Shown here: positions 24,456 to 31,496 of the stretch, in pieces
Layout: the number at the start of each line of letters is the position of its first letter
Position numbering within the stretch: the first letter of the stretch is position 1
Assembly (NCBI GenBank): GCA_964498125.1
Contig: CAZCGE010000137.1
Coordinates: 1 to 31,496 of the forward strand
Length of the DNA stretch: 31,496 bases
Direction of reading: 5' to 3'
From: CAMDBL01 sp964498125
GTDB taxonomy: Bacteria > Pseudomonadota > Alphaproteobacteria > Rhizobiales > Hyphomicrobiaceae
Notes under the pieces: generated by a model
Databases searched by the model: none
What the model was told of the DNA's origin: nothing
The model's input: the letters and a program-made list of their open reading frames with translations, nothing else
Made by a program: the position numbers and the translations under genes

Positions 24456-25295
24456 TCAGTGCCTCACTCCCATCCGGCTCTGGCCAACGTCGGCGAGCAC
24501 GGCTTCGCCCTTGATGCGATTCCAGATATAGCTCGCTTTCTCGGTGAATTCCGGCCGGTCCATGACGGATGGCCCGCGGTCGGCAAAGCGCGTGTCGACG
24601 ATCTCCATGATGCGGCCAGGCCGCGCCGACATCAGCACCACGCGCTCGGCGAGGTAGACGGCCTCGCGCACATCGTGCGTCACGAAAACGACGGTCTTCT
24701 GCGTCTTCTCCCAGATCGACAGCAGCTCCTCCTGCATGATGCCGCGGGTCTGCGCATCGAGCGCGCCCAAGGGCTCGTCCATCAACAGGATGTCGGGATC
24801 GACGGCGAGCGTGCGCGCCAGCGCCGCGCGCTGGCGCATACCACCGGAAAGTTGCGAGGGAAACGCGTCCTGGAAGCCGTCGAGATGCACGAGCTTGATG
24901 TAGTGCTCGGCTTTCTCGCGCCGCTCCTGCCTCGGCACGCCGGTATTCTCCAGGCCATACAGCACGTTCTGCAGCACGGTTTTCCAGGGAAACAACGCGA
25001 AGTGTTGAAAAACGATGCCGCGGTCAGGGCCTGGCTTGGTCACCGGCTTGCCGGAAACCGTCAGCTTGCCGGAGCCAATCGGCAGGAAGCCGCCGATCAG
25101 ATAGAGCAGGGTGCTCTTGCCACAGCCGGAGGGGCCCAGCAGGGCCAGGAACTCGCGATCCCTGACCTCGAGCGAGACGTTGTCGAGCGCATGCACGGGC
25201 TTGCCCTTGGGCGGCCGATAGAAGTGGCTGACGCCGTCGATCGTGATTGCCGCCGCGGGAGCCTTCACCGCAGCCGTGCCCGCACCGTCTGCCAT
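24456..25295 (-). CDS. ABC importer ATPase, SsuB/TauB/NrtD type (system 2)
   Basis: A 279-residue nucleotide-binding subunit. Walker A is GPSGCGKST (54-62), Q-loop Q97 (FQHFALFPWKTV), signature LSGGM (149-153; Met instead of Gln, common in this subfamily), Walker B ILLMDE (169-174), D-loop GALD and H-loop H207. A C-terminal extension of about 50 residues (ADRGPSVMDRPEFTEKASYIWNRI) follows, as in nitrate/taurine ATPases. GGAGCAGGAACA precedes the ATG. A long palindromic repeat separates it from the binding-protein gene upstream. Confidence 0.93.
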   Translation of the reverse strand: MADGAGTAAVKAPAAAITIDGVSHFYRPPKGKPVHALDNVSLEVRDREFLALLGPSGCGKSTLLYLIGGFLPIGSGKLTVSGKPVTKPGPDRGIVFQHFALFPWKTVLQNVLYGLENTGVPRQERREKAEHYIKLVHLDGFQDAFPSQLSGGMRQRAALARTLAVDPDILLMDEPLGALDAQTRGIMQEELLSIWEKTQKTVVFVTHDVREAVYLAERVVLMSARPGRIMEIVDTRFADRGPSVMDRPEFTEKASYIWNRIKGEAVLADVGQSRMGVRH

Positions 25296-25317
25296 GCTTT
25301 GTTCCTGCTCCAGCGTT

Positions 25318-25369
25318 GGGGTCAGACCCTCGTTGGCTTGCCCGCCTCCGGCAGGACGGGTCTGACCCC
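25318..25369. repeat. Palindromic intercistronic repeat, copy B
   Basis: Arms GGGGTCAGACCC (25318-25329) and GGGTCTGACCCC (25358-25369) are perfect 12-bp complements. The interior contains TTGCCCGCCTCCGGCAGGAC, almost the same as copy A at 18280-18332. It begins 22 bases before the ATPase start and ends 10 bases from the binding-protein stop, the same placement as copy A. Confidence 0.88.
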
Positions 25370-25379
25370 TGTTGTGGCC

Positions 25380-26384
25380 TCACTTGCCGATGCGCGTCTT
25401 GGCGTCGTCGATCAGCGAGGTGTCGATGTAGGGCTTCACGTCGAACTTGATTGGAAACACGCCGGTCTCGACGGACACGTCCATCGCCCGCTGCGCGCCC
25501 TCGATATAGGTGCGCGCGTCGGGGTCGCGATAGTAGTCCTTGCGGGTCAGGAAGTACTCCAGCGACTCACGCGGCTGCTTGGTGAAGTCCATGGCCACCT
25601 TGATCGCGGCCTCGCGGTTGGCCGGATCGAGGAACCAGCGCGTCCCCCGGATGTAGTCCTCGAACACGTCGATCAGCACGGTGCGGTTCTTGTCGATGAC
25701 GTCCTTGCGCATGATCATGGACACCGTCTGCTGATTGCCGACGGCCTGCGCCATGCTGAATAGCGGCTTGACCTGGGTGTGGTCGACCATGCGCTGGAAC
25801 TGCGGAAGGATGATGCCCATGTCGATCTTGCCGGCCATCAGCATGGCGGGAATGTTGCCGAACTGGATTTCGATCGTGTTGAAATCGGTGTCCTTGAGAC
25901 CGTGCCGGCGCAGCATGGCGCGCATGGCGGTATCGGAGGAGGCGCCGATCGTCGCCGTGCCGATGCGCTTGCCCTTCAGATCCTCGACCTTGTTGATGCC
26001 GCTGTCGTTGCGCACCATGAACGGCGAGGACCACCAACCGTCGCGATCCTGGATGACGTCGGCGACGATGCGGGCGTCGATCTTGGCGTTGTTGATGAAC
26101 AGATAGATGGCAGTGGTGGCCATCGCCCCCATCTCGATCTCGCCGCCGGCGATCGCGGTCACCATCGGGCCGGTGCCTTGCATGCGGATCAGATCGACCG
26201 TGTAGGACTTGCCATAATGCACCAGGCCGTTCTTGCCGCTGAAGATCAACGGCGCCAAATGCCCCGGAGTTTGCGACCAGGCGATGCGGATCTTCTGCGG
26301 CTGCTGGGCGAATGCTGCAACCGACCACACCATCAGACCAGCGACAACCACCAAACCCGCGGTTGCTAATGAGCGCAGACGCAT
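25380..26384 (-). CDS. ABC importer substrate-binding protein 1 (system 2)
   Basis: A 334-residue periplasmic protein with a Sec signal (TAGLVVVAGLMVWSVAAFAQ, cleavage after AFA). The NMT1-like mature part shows KIRIAWSQTPGHLAPLIF, GGEIEMGAMATTAIYLFI, VEDLKGKRIGTATIGASSDT, GNIPAMLMAGKIDMGIILPQ and DKNRTVLIDVFEDYIRGTRW. It is a close paralogue of the adjacent gene (roughly 60 percent identical by eye). The pattern resembles binding proteins for taurine, pyrimidine-precursor-like or aromatic anions, but the substrate is not predictable. The intergenic gap to binding protein 2 is only 27 bases. Confidence 0.9.
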   Translation of the reverse strand: MRLRSLATAGLVVVAGLMVWSVAAFAQQPQKIRIAWSQTPGHLAPLIFSGKNGLVHYGKSYTVDLIRMQGTGPMVTAIAGGEIEMGAMATTAIYLFINNAKIDARIVADVIQDRDGWWSSPFMVRNDSGINKVEDLKGKRIGTATIGASSDTAMRAMLRRHGLKDTDFNTIEIQFGNIPAMLMAGKIDMGIILPQFQRMVDHTQVKPLFSMAQAVGNQQTVSMIMRKDVIDKNRTVLIDVFEDYIRGTRWFLDPANREAAIKVAMDFTKQPRESLEYFLTRKDYYRDPDARTYIEGAQRAMDVSVETGVFPIKFDVKPYIDTSLIDDAKTRIGK

Positions 26385-26411
26385 CGAGCGATCCTTCCTC
26401 GTGGTGGCGAC

Positions 26412-27413
26412 TTACTTCTTGTCTAGCCGCTTGATCGCCTGATCGACCAGCGAGGTGTCGACATAAGGCGCCACGTCGAATTTCTCGGGCAGCACGCCGG
26501 CCTCCACGGAGGCATCGATCGAGGCCTGCGTGCGCTTGGCATCCGGCCGCGCATTGGGATCGCGATAGTAGTCGGCCTTGGTCAAGGCATAGTCGAGCGA
26601 CTCGCGCGGCTGCTTGGTGAAATCGATGATGATTTTCAGCGCCGCCTCGCGGTTGGCAGGCTCGAGGAACCAGCGCGTGGCGCGCACGTAGTCCTCGAAG
26701 AAATCCTCGACCGCTCCCCGGTTCTTGTCGATGAAGTCCTTCCTCATCATCATGCTGACGGTCTGCTGCTCGCCGGCGGCGTCACGGTTGGTGAACAGCG
26801 GCACGAACTTGGTCTGATCCACCTGTCGGATGAACTGCGGCAGGATGATCGACATGTCGATCTTGCCCTCCGCCAGCATGGCCGGCATGTTGCCGAACTG
26901 GATCTCGATCGAGTTGAAGTCCTTGTCCGTGAGGCCATGCTTGCGCAGCACCACCCGCATGGAGGTGTCACCGGCCGAGCCGATGGCATTGGTGCCGATG
27001 CGCTTGCCCTTCAGGTCCTCGACCTTCTTGATCGGGCCGTCCTTGGCCACCATGAACGGCGACGTCCACCAGCCGACGCGGTCCTGGATCACGTCGGCGA
27101 CGATGCGGGCCTCCGTGTTGGCCTTCTTGACCAGCAGATAGACCGACGTGCTGCCGAGCGCCGCCATCTCGATCTCGCCGGCGGCGATGGCCTGCATCTG
27201 CGGGGTCGAGCCACGGAAGCGGATGGTTTCGACCGCATAGCTCTTGCCGGCGTGCCTGAGATTGTCCTTGTTGAGGAACAGCACCGAGGCGAGGTGACCC
27301 GGGCTCTGGTTCCAACCGACACGGATCTTGAGCGGCGCCTGTTGGGCATCGGCCGTGCCGGCAAACATCGGTGATGCGGCAAGTGCCGCGCCAGCCAGGG
27401 CACGAAGGCGCAT
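26412..27413 (-). CDS. ABC importer substrate-binding protein 2 (system 2), tandem paralogue
   Basis: A 333-residue protein, first gene of the operon. The signal peptide is LAGAALAASPMFAGTADAQ. The mature part aligns end to end with binding protein 1: KIRVGWNQSPGHLASVLF, VADVIQDRVGWWTSPFMV, VEDLKGKRIGTNAIGSAGDT, NSIEIQFGNMPAMLAEGKID, FTKQPRESLDYALTKADYYRD and FDVAPYVDTSLVDQAIKRLD. Differences cluster in the ligand-contact regions (for example IGSAGDTSMR against IGASSDTAMR, and the TNRDAAGEQQ loop), which suggests two related ligands share one membrane complex. The ATG is preceded by GGGAGGATC, a good ribosome site. Confidence 0.9.
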   Translation of the reverse strand: MRLRALAGAALAASPMFAGTADAQQAPLKIRVGWNQSPGHLASVLFLNKDNLRHAGKSYAVETIRFRGSTPQMQAIAAGEIEMAALGSTSVYLLVKKANTEARIVADVIQDRVGWWTSPFMVAKDGPIKKVEDLKGKRIGTNAIGSAGDTSMRVVLRKHGLTDKDFNSIEIQFGNMPAMLAEGKIDMSIILPQFIRQVDQTKFVPLFTNRDAAGEQQTVSMMMRKDFIDKNRGAVEDFFEDYVRATRWFLEPANREAALKIIIDFTKQPRESLDYALTKADYYRDPNARPDAKRTQASIDASVEAGVLPEKFDVAPYVDTSLVDQAIKRLDKK

Positions 27414-28073
27414 GCGTGATCCTCCCGAGATCGGACATCTGGGCCGGCCGCGGTCACTTGGGCGGACCGTTAGCCTGCGCGCGATACTCGATCGCGCCGC
27501 ACGTCACTGTATCGGCAGGCCGCCCCCTGTCAATGCCGGCAACCTGCGCGGCCAGCCAGTGTGCCGCTCATGTCGCGTGCATGCCGCCGAGCAGGGTCGC
27601 CCCCCTCGCCCATTGGCGCTAACATAGCTCCCGTCATTCCGGAAACGCGAGGCCACTTCGGCCGAGCGTCATGCCTCTGGCATGCTTCCAGCATGACCGG
27701 AACCCAGCGGAAGGAGCGTGCGAAGCACACAATATTGCGTCCTTCGGACTATTCTTGCGCTGGGTTCCGGCGCGCGTCGGCGCTGAAGGGCGCCTCCTTG
27801 GCCGGAATGACGACGCATAATGCTTTATGTTAGCGCCAATGCCCCCTGGCCGGGACCATGACGGCCCCGCCGCGACGATCATGCGGGGAGCCCGCGACCG
27901 CCGAGCAGTGTTTCCGGGCCGAGGACAGGTGCAAAAGCGCCCAAGTCCGCTGGCCGTCCAGCAACGGAAGGATCGGCGGCGGGAGAACGGAGGGGGAGTG
28001 GGCCAAGTGCCGACCAACGAGTTGCGAACTGCGACGCGCACGGGTTGTCGGATTGCAACTGCAGTATTCGCGA
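27414..28073. other. Intergenic region holding the system 2 promoter and a MITE-like element
   Basis: 660 bases without a gene. The part next to 27413 must carry the ABC operon promoter; I see no clear boxes. The middle is the MITE-like element at 27611-27841. The rest, up to the regulator stop at 28074, shows no coding sequence or strong hairpin. Confidence 0.6.
27611..27841. mobile_element. MITE-like element with 16-bp terminal inverted repeats
   Basis: The ends are CATTGGCGCTAACATA (27611-27626) and its exact complement TATGTTAGCGCCAATG (27826-27841). Inside are further mirrored blocks: GTCATTCCGG near the left with CCGGAATGAC near the right, and CCGGAACCCAGCG with CGCTGGGTTCCGG in the middle. 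Flanking bases CCCCCTCGCC (27601-27610) and CCCCCTGGCC (27842-27851) agree at nine of ten positions, as expected for an aged target duplication. It has no transposase and is 231 bp long. Confidence 0.75.
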
Positions 28074-29621
28074 TTAGGATGCGGCCCAATTCTGGGCCTT
28101 GTGCAGCTGCGAGGCGATGTCCTTGGCCCATTCGGGATTGCGTACTTTCATGATCGCTGTCGGGTCGCCCGCTGGTGCAGGCAGTCGGCGCATCTGCTCG
28201 ATGCAATTGCGGGCCTCCTGCATTTGGCCAAGTGCGGCGTAGCAAACAGCCGCTGTTTCAAGCGTCAGCGGCCAACCTGGCCGGGCCTTCACGGCGCGCA
28301 ATGCTGAGACCAGCGCCTGATCTTGTTGGCCCGAGAAATACAGGGCGAGCGCCAATACACGGAACCAGTGAGAGTTCTGCGGATCGAATGGGTTCAAACG
28401 CAGCCCGCGCTCCAACGGTGCGATCGCAGCTTGCGCCTTGCCGGTGTAAAGGCGCGCCATTCCGAGTCCGACATGGGCAAGCGCGAAGCTGGGGCTGATC
28501 TCCACGGCCTTCTCAGCCGCCTGGATCGCCTGCTCCAACTCGCCAGAAAACACGTGGGTCATGGCCAATGCGAAGTGCGCATACGCGTCCTTCTCGTCGC
28601 GCCGAACAGCTCTCAGGGCTGCGTCCATCGACTCGCGCAACATGGCATCGTGATTCGTGCACCAACCATAGGCAACGATTCCAGTCGCGGCTCGCGACAC
28701 CCACATCTGCGCCTCGGACAAGTCGGGAGCAATTTTCGCGGCCTCGCGGAAGAGCTGGAGCGAGCGCAGGTGGGTCGGCTCGCTCAGCTGATGAAAGTGC
28801 CACGTGCCTTGCCGGATGATATCCCATGCGGTCAAGCCACCGGCCGGGCGCGCCGCGGCACGCCCACCTTCGGCTTTGAGCAGCTCCGGCTCGATCGTTC
28901 CGGCGACCTGCTCTGTGATCTCATCCTGGACAGCGAAGATCTCGGCCAGCTCGCGATCATAGCGCTCCGCCCAAATGTGCGCTCCCGTGCCTGCATCGAC
29001 GAGTTGCGCCGTGATGCGGACACGTTGGGCAGACCGACGGACGCTGCCTTCAAGCACATAGCGCACCCCAAGCTCGCGCGCGATCTGCTTCACGTCGACG
29101 TTGCGGCCCTTGTAAGTGAAGCTCGATTGCCGGGCGATGACGAAGAACCATCGAAAATGCGCGAGCGCCGTGATGATGTCCTCGCTGATCCCGTCGGCGA
29201 AATACTCCTGCTCGGCATCGCCGCTCAGATTTGCGAACGGCAATACTGCAATCGACGGCTTGTCGGGCAATGCGGGATGTCGTGGCTCTACGGCAACGGA
29301 AGAGCCAACGGCATGTGCCTCGAGGCCGACGAAGCGATAGCCGCGACCGGTAACCGTCACCACATGGCTTTGCCCGCTCGTCCCTTCATCGAGTGCCTTC
29401 CTGAGTGCGGATACGTGCACCTGAATGTTGTTCTCCTCGACGACGAGACCAGGCCAGACCTGGGCCATCAGTTGGTCCTTGGAGACGATATCGCCCTTGG
29501 CGGAAACGAGGGCACAAAGGACGTCCAGGGCCCGTCCGCTGAGCGGTACAACCGCGCCCTCACGGGTCAGCTGTCGCTGAACCATGTCGAGGCGGAAACG
29601 GCCGAACCACACGTCGCTCAT
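28074..29621 (-). CDS. Winged-helix regulator with TolB-like domain and TPR repeats (CadC/HilA-like)
   Basis: The start is set at ATG 29621 (GGAAAG upstream, and the DNA-binding domain begins at once); the frame stays open 30 codons further. The 515-residue protein has an OmpR/PhoB-type winged helix (about 1-98: FGRFRLDMVQRQLTREG, PLSGRALDVLCAL, VSKDQLMAQVWPG, NIQVHVSALRKAL, VTGRGYRF). A TolB-like segment follows (about 122-225: PSIAVLPFANLSGD, FADGISEDIITAL, YVLEGSVRRSAQRVRITAQLVD, HIWAERYDREL), then TPR-like helices (about 270-500: SFALAHVGLGMARLYTG). Such proteins occur widely in rhizobia next to the genes they control, often membrane transport or oxidoreductase genes. No transmembrane segment is apparent between the domains, unlike CadC itself. 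It is divergent from the monooxygenase gene with 110 bases between, so it probably regulates that gene and itself. Confidence 0.9.
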   Translation of the reverse strand: MSDVWFGRFRLDMVQRQLTREGAVVPLSGRALDVLCALVSAKGDIVSKDQLMAQVWPGLVVEENNIQVHVSALRKALDEGTSGQSHVVTVTGRGYRFVGLEAHAVGSSVAVEPRHPALPDKPSIAVLPFANLSGDAEQEYFADGISEDIITALAHFRWFFVIARQSSFTYKGRNVDVKQIARELGVRYVLEGSVRRSAQRVRITAQLVDAGTGAHIWAERYDRELAEIFAVQDEITEQVAGTIEPELLKAEGGRAAARPAGGLTAWDIIRQGTWHFHQLSEPTHLRSLQLFREAAKIAPDLSEAQMWVSRAATGIVAYGWCTNHDAMLRESMDAALRAVRRDEKDAYAHFALAMTHVFSGELEQAIQAAEKAVEISPSFALAHVGLGMARLYTGKAQAAIAPLERGLRLNPFDPQNSHWFRVLALALYFSGQQDQALVSALRAVKARPGWPLTLETAAVCYAALGQMQEARNCIEQMRRLPAPAGDPTAIMKVRNPEWAKDIASQLHKAQNWAAS

Positions 29622-29731
29622 TGACGTCTTTCCACTCGCGAATTCAGAACGATTAAGGGCCTGAACCAAGGACCTTAAGGAGCTTTCTGCGTAGGGTCCA
29701 GCATCGACCAACGAGCCGGCAGGAGGACGTC
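29622..29731. promoter_or_regulatory. Shared control region of the regulator/monooxygenase pair
   Basis: The 110-bp divergent gap must contain both promoters and the likely binding site of the winged-helix regulator. TTCAGAACGATTAAGGGCCTGAACC (about 29642-29668) holds TTCAG and CTGAA as an interrupted inverted pair. The monooxygenase ribosome site is AGGAGGA just before 29732. Confidence 0.5.
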
Positions 29732-31246
29732 ATGCAGACCGTCGCGATCATTGGAGCAGGTCCTGCCGGTCTTGCCGCGGCACGCTGGTTAAGGCGGGAC
29801 GGGTTCGAATCGATCCTGTTCGAGCAAGGAGATCGCCTCGGCGGGCAGTGGGCGGCCGATCCACGATACAGCGGGGTGTGGCCATCCATGCATACCAATA
29901 CCTGCCGAGAGATGACCCAGTTCAGCGATCTTGCTCATGCACCGGGGACACCCGTCTATCCCAGCCATCGGACCATGCTGTCCTACCTGGAACGCTACGC
30001 CAACCAGTTCGACCTCGCGCCTCGGATCAGGCTTCGAACCCGAGTGATCGGTCTGGCTCAGACTTCGACCAATGGATGGGCGCTCAACTACGTCGATGGG
30101 GACGGCGTCGAGCACGAGGAGTACTTTCGCAATGTCGTTGTTGCCAGTGGTCGCTTCAACAAGCCGATGCTACCTGACATCCCCGGCCTCGCCTCGTTCG
30201 CAGGGTCCTGTCGTGTCGTCCATGCATCCCAATACAAAGACCCGGATCGCTATCGTGGCCAGCGCGTGCTCGTCGCTGGATGTGCGGTCAGCGCGCTCGA
30301 AATTGCCTGTGACCTGGCCATGATCGGCGCTGCCCGCGTCGCAACCACCAATCGCCGGCAGCGCTACATCATGCAGAAGATTGTTGCCGGCATTCCCATC
30401 GAGCACCTCGTACAAACTCGCGCTGCCGCACGGGCACACGAATCTCTCCAGAAAGAAGAAGTGGCAGAGGGCTTGAGACAACTCATCCTCAGGACCAGCG
30501 GCAGTCCCGAACTGTTTGGCGCCTTGAAGCCAAGCGAAGATTTGGCGGCGGCCGGCGTCACGCAATGCCAGCACTATCTGCCGCTCGTCGCGGAGGGCCG
30601 CATCGACGTCAAACCATGGATCACAGCGATCGACGGTCAGACAATCCAATTTTCGGATGGCACCGCAGACCAGTTCGACGGACTCATCTTCGGCACAGGC
30701 TTCGAACTCAGTCTGCCGTTCCTCTCAGACACGCTGCGACTGCACCTCGGTGTCGGCGCGCAAAACCTCGATCTTTACAAGTGCACGTTCCACCCCGATC
30801 TGCCGGGCCTTGCGTTCGCTGGATTGTTCCAGGTGGCGGGCCCGTATTTCCCGCCGATCGAGCTACAGGCCCGATGGATCGCTTACGCCTGGAGCGGAGC
30901 GCGACCCCTGCCGTCGCCGACCGAAATGAGACGCTGGGCGGCCAAGACCGCCGGGCAAACCTCCGACAAACATCACATGCCGTCGCTGACCGTCGACTTC
31001 GCGCGGGAAGCTGGCGTCGAGCCGGACGTCGATCAATGGCCCGATTTAGAGCACGCCCTGCTCTTCGGTCCTTTGGTGCCTGCATCGTTCCGCTTGAATG
31101 GACGTGATCCACTGATCGATGCACCGTGGAGCTTGCTAGAGGTCGCAAGCCAATCGCGCGCTCTCACGAGTGGGTCGGCGCGCCATCGCAGAATGCGGAG
31201 TGACGCATTTCCATTCGAAAAAACTGCTCATGGCCTCACGACATAG
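29732..31246 (+). CDS. Flavin-containing monooxygenase (FMO/BVMO-like)
   Basis: A 504-residue FAD- and NAD(P)H-dependent oxygenase. The FAD fold opens with VAIIGAGPAGLAAARWLRR (GAGPAG, 8-13), E31 at the end of the second strand, and GGQW (37-40). The FMO/BVMO fingerprint is present in modified form as FAGSCRVVHASQY (156-168; F, G, H and Y in register). The NADPH site VAGCAVSALEIA (181-192) has Ala at 185 where the second Gly is usual. FGTGFELSLPFL is the conserved LIFATGY-like motif. The C-terminal 100 residues are helical. It could oxidise an N- or S-containing or ketone substrate; nothing fixes which. The divergent regulator probably senses or controls it. Strong ribosome site AGGAGG. Confidence 0.88.
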   Translation: MQTVAIIGAGPAGLAAARWLRRDGFESILFEQGDRLGGQWAADPRYSGVWPSMHTNTCREMTQFSDLAHAPGTPVYPSHRTMLSYLERYANQFDLAPRIRLRTRVIGLAQTSTNGWALNYVDGDGVEHEEYFRNVVVASGRFNKPMLPDIPGLASFAGSCRVVHASQYKDPDRYRGQRVLVAGCAVSALEIACDLAMIGAARVATTNRRQRYIMQKIVAGIPIEHLVQTRAAARAHESLQKEEVAEGLRQLILRTSGSPELFGALKPSEDLAAAGVTQCQHYLPLVAEGRIDVKPWITAIDGQTIQFSDGTADQFDGLIFGTGFELSLPFLSDTLRLHLGVGAQNLDLYKCTFHPDLPGLAFAGLFQVAGPYFPPIELQARWIAYAWSGARPLPSPTEMRRWAAKTAGQTSDKHHMPSLTVDFAREAGVEPDVDQWPDLEHALLFGPLVPASFRLNGRDPLIDAPWSLLEVASQSRALTSGSARHRRMRSDAFPFEKTAHGLTT

Positions 31247-31496
31247 GAGAGGGTGTCGCCCTGACAGTCTGTCCCAATAGCATACGCTCAGATGTAGCTG
31301 CCGCAGCACGTCTGTGGCCAGTCTGCAGCAAATCGCAACGATGACGGCTTTGGGTCACAGAACGAAGGCGCTACGCGCCAGCCTGTGGCGCGCGGGGAAC
31401 AGCGGTTGGCGGATTGGTGGGAAGTGATGTGAGCAGGAGCGCGCGGTAACGGGATGGGAAGTGCCCGGTCTCGAGGATCGAGGGGTGAAGTCACTC
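31247..31496. other. Right-edge region with no supported gene
   Basis: 250 bases after the monooxygenase stop. A 68-codon minus frame reaches the edge but has atypical composition (Pro, Arg, Cys-rich) and no recognisable motif. I see no clear terminator. Confidence 0.4.

Noticed and set aside
24459..25763. A 434-codon plus-strand frame opposite the system 2 ATPase and binding protein
   Set aside because: Antisense shadow; the minus strand carries Walker A, signature and Walker B motifs.
28323..29624. A 433-codon plus-strand frame opposite the TPR regulator
   Set aside because: No family features; the minus strand has a winged helix and TolB-like domain.
31288..31494. A 68-codon minus-strand frame at the right edge
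   Set aside because: Composition is atypical and there is no recognisable feature; it reaches the edge so cannot be judged.

Overview
The window is high-GC DNA with dense short-spaced operons, ABC transporters of the nitrate/sulfonate/taurine type, a GbsR/MarR-type regulator and intergenic palindromes of the kind common in rhizobia and their relatives. This suggests a chromosome of an alphaproteobacterium, probably order Hyphomicrobiales (Bradyrhizobium/Rhodoplanes-like). No species call is possible from the sequence alone.

Layout. 1-2900 (-): N-terminal part of a very large RTX-type calcium-binding repeat protein that runs off the left edge. 3345-4871 (+): a proline-rich OmpA-family envelope protein. 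5131-5325 (+): a small protein with its own hairpin. 5403-16676: a likely eroded genomic island. It is bounded on the right by an intact tRNA-Tyr gene and on the left by a same-orientation copy of that tRNA's 3' end. It carries a copper/silver efflux cluster: TolC-like outer membrane protein, three small His/Cys-rich exported or membrane peptides, a YtkA/FixH-like protein, CusB-like adaptor, CusA-like RND pump, and a copper oxidase that has lost its C-terminal copper site. Both flanks of the island hold decayed DNA, including a coding fragment that may derive from a Csb2-type CRISPR protein.

16663-17713: tRNA-Tyr and the rRNA methyltransferase gene rlmB. 17750-27413 is all on the minus strand: an OsmC-family protein, a complete ABC importer (ATPase, permease, binding protein), a DUF4166 protein, a GbsR-like regulator, and a second ABC importer with two permeases, one ATPase and two tandem paralogous binding proteins. 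27611-27841 is a MITE-like element with 16-bp terminal inverted repeats and near-identical 10-bp flanks. 28074-31246 is a divergent pair: a winged-helix/TolB-like/TPR regulator (-) and a flavin-containing monooxygenase (+).

How the genes fit together. The efflux genes form a plausible tripartite Cu(I)/Ag(I) exporter with periplasmic helpers, but the linked oxidase is broken, so detoxification would rest on export alone. The two importers are independent uptake systems for small, probably sulfur- or nitrogen-containing organic anions; their substrates cannot be read from the sequence. Several intercistronic hairpins lie at equivalent positions inside the transporter operons and may set expression ratios. 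The GbsR-like gene has a promoter that predicts a leaderless transcript, with a palindrome over its -10 element.
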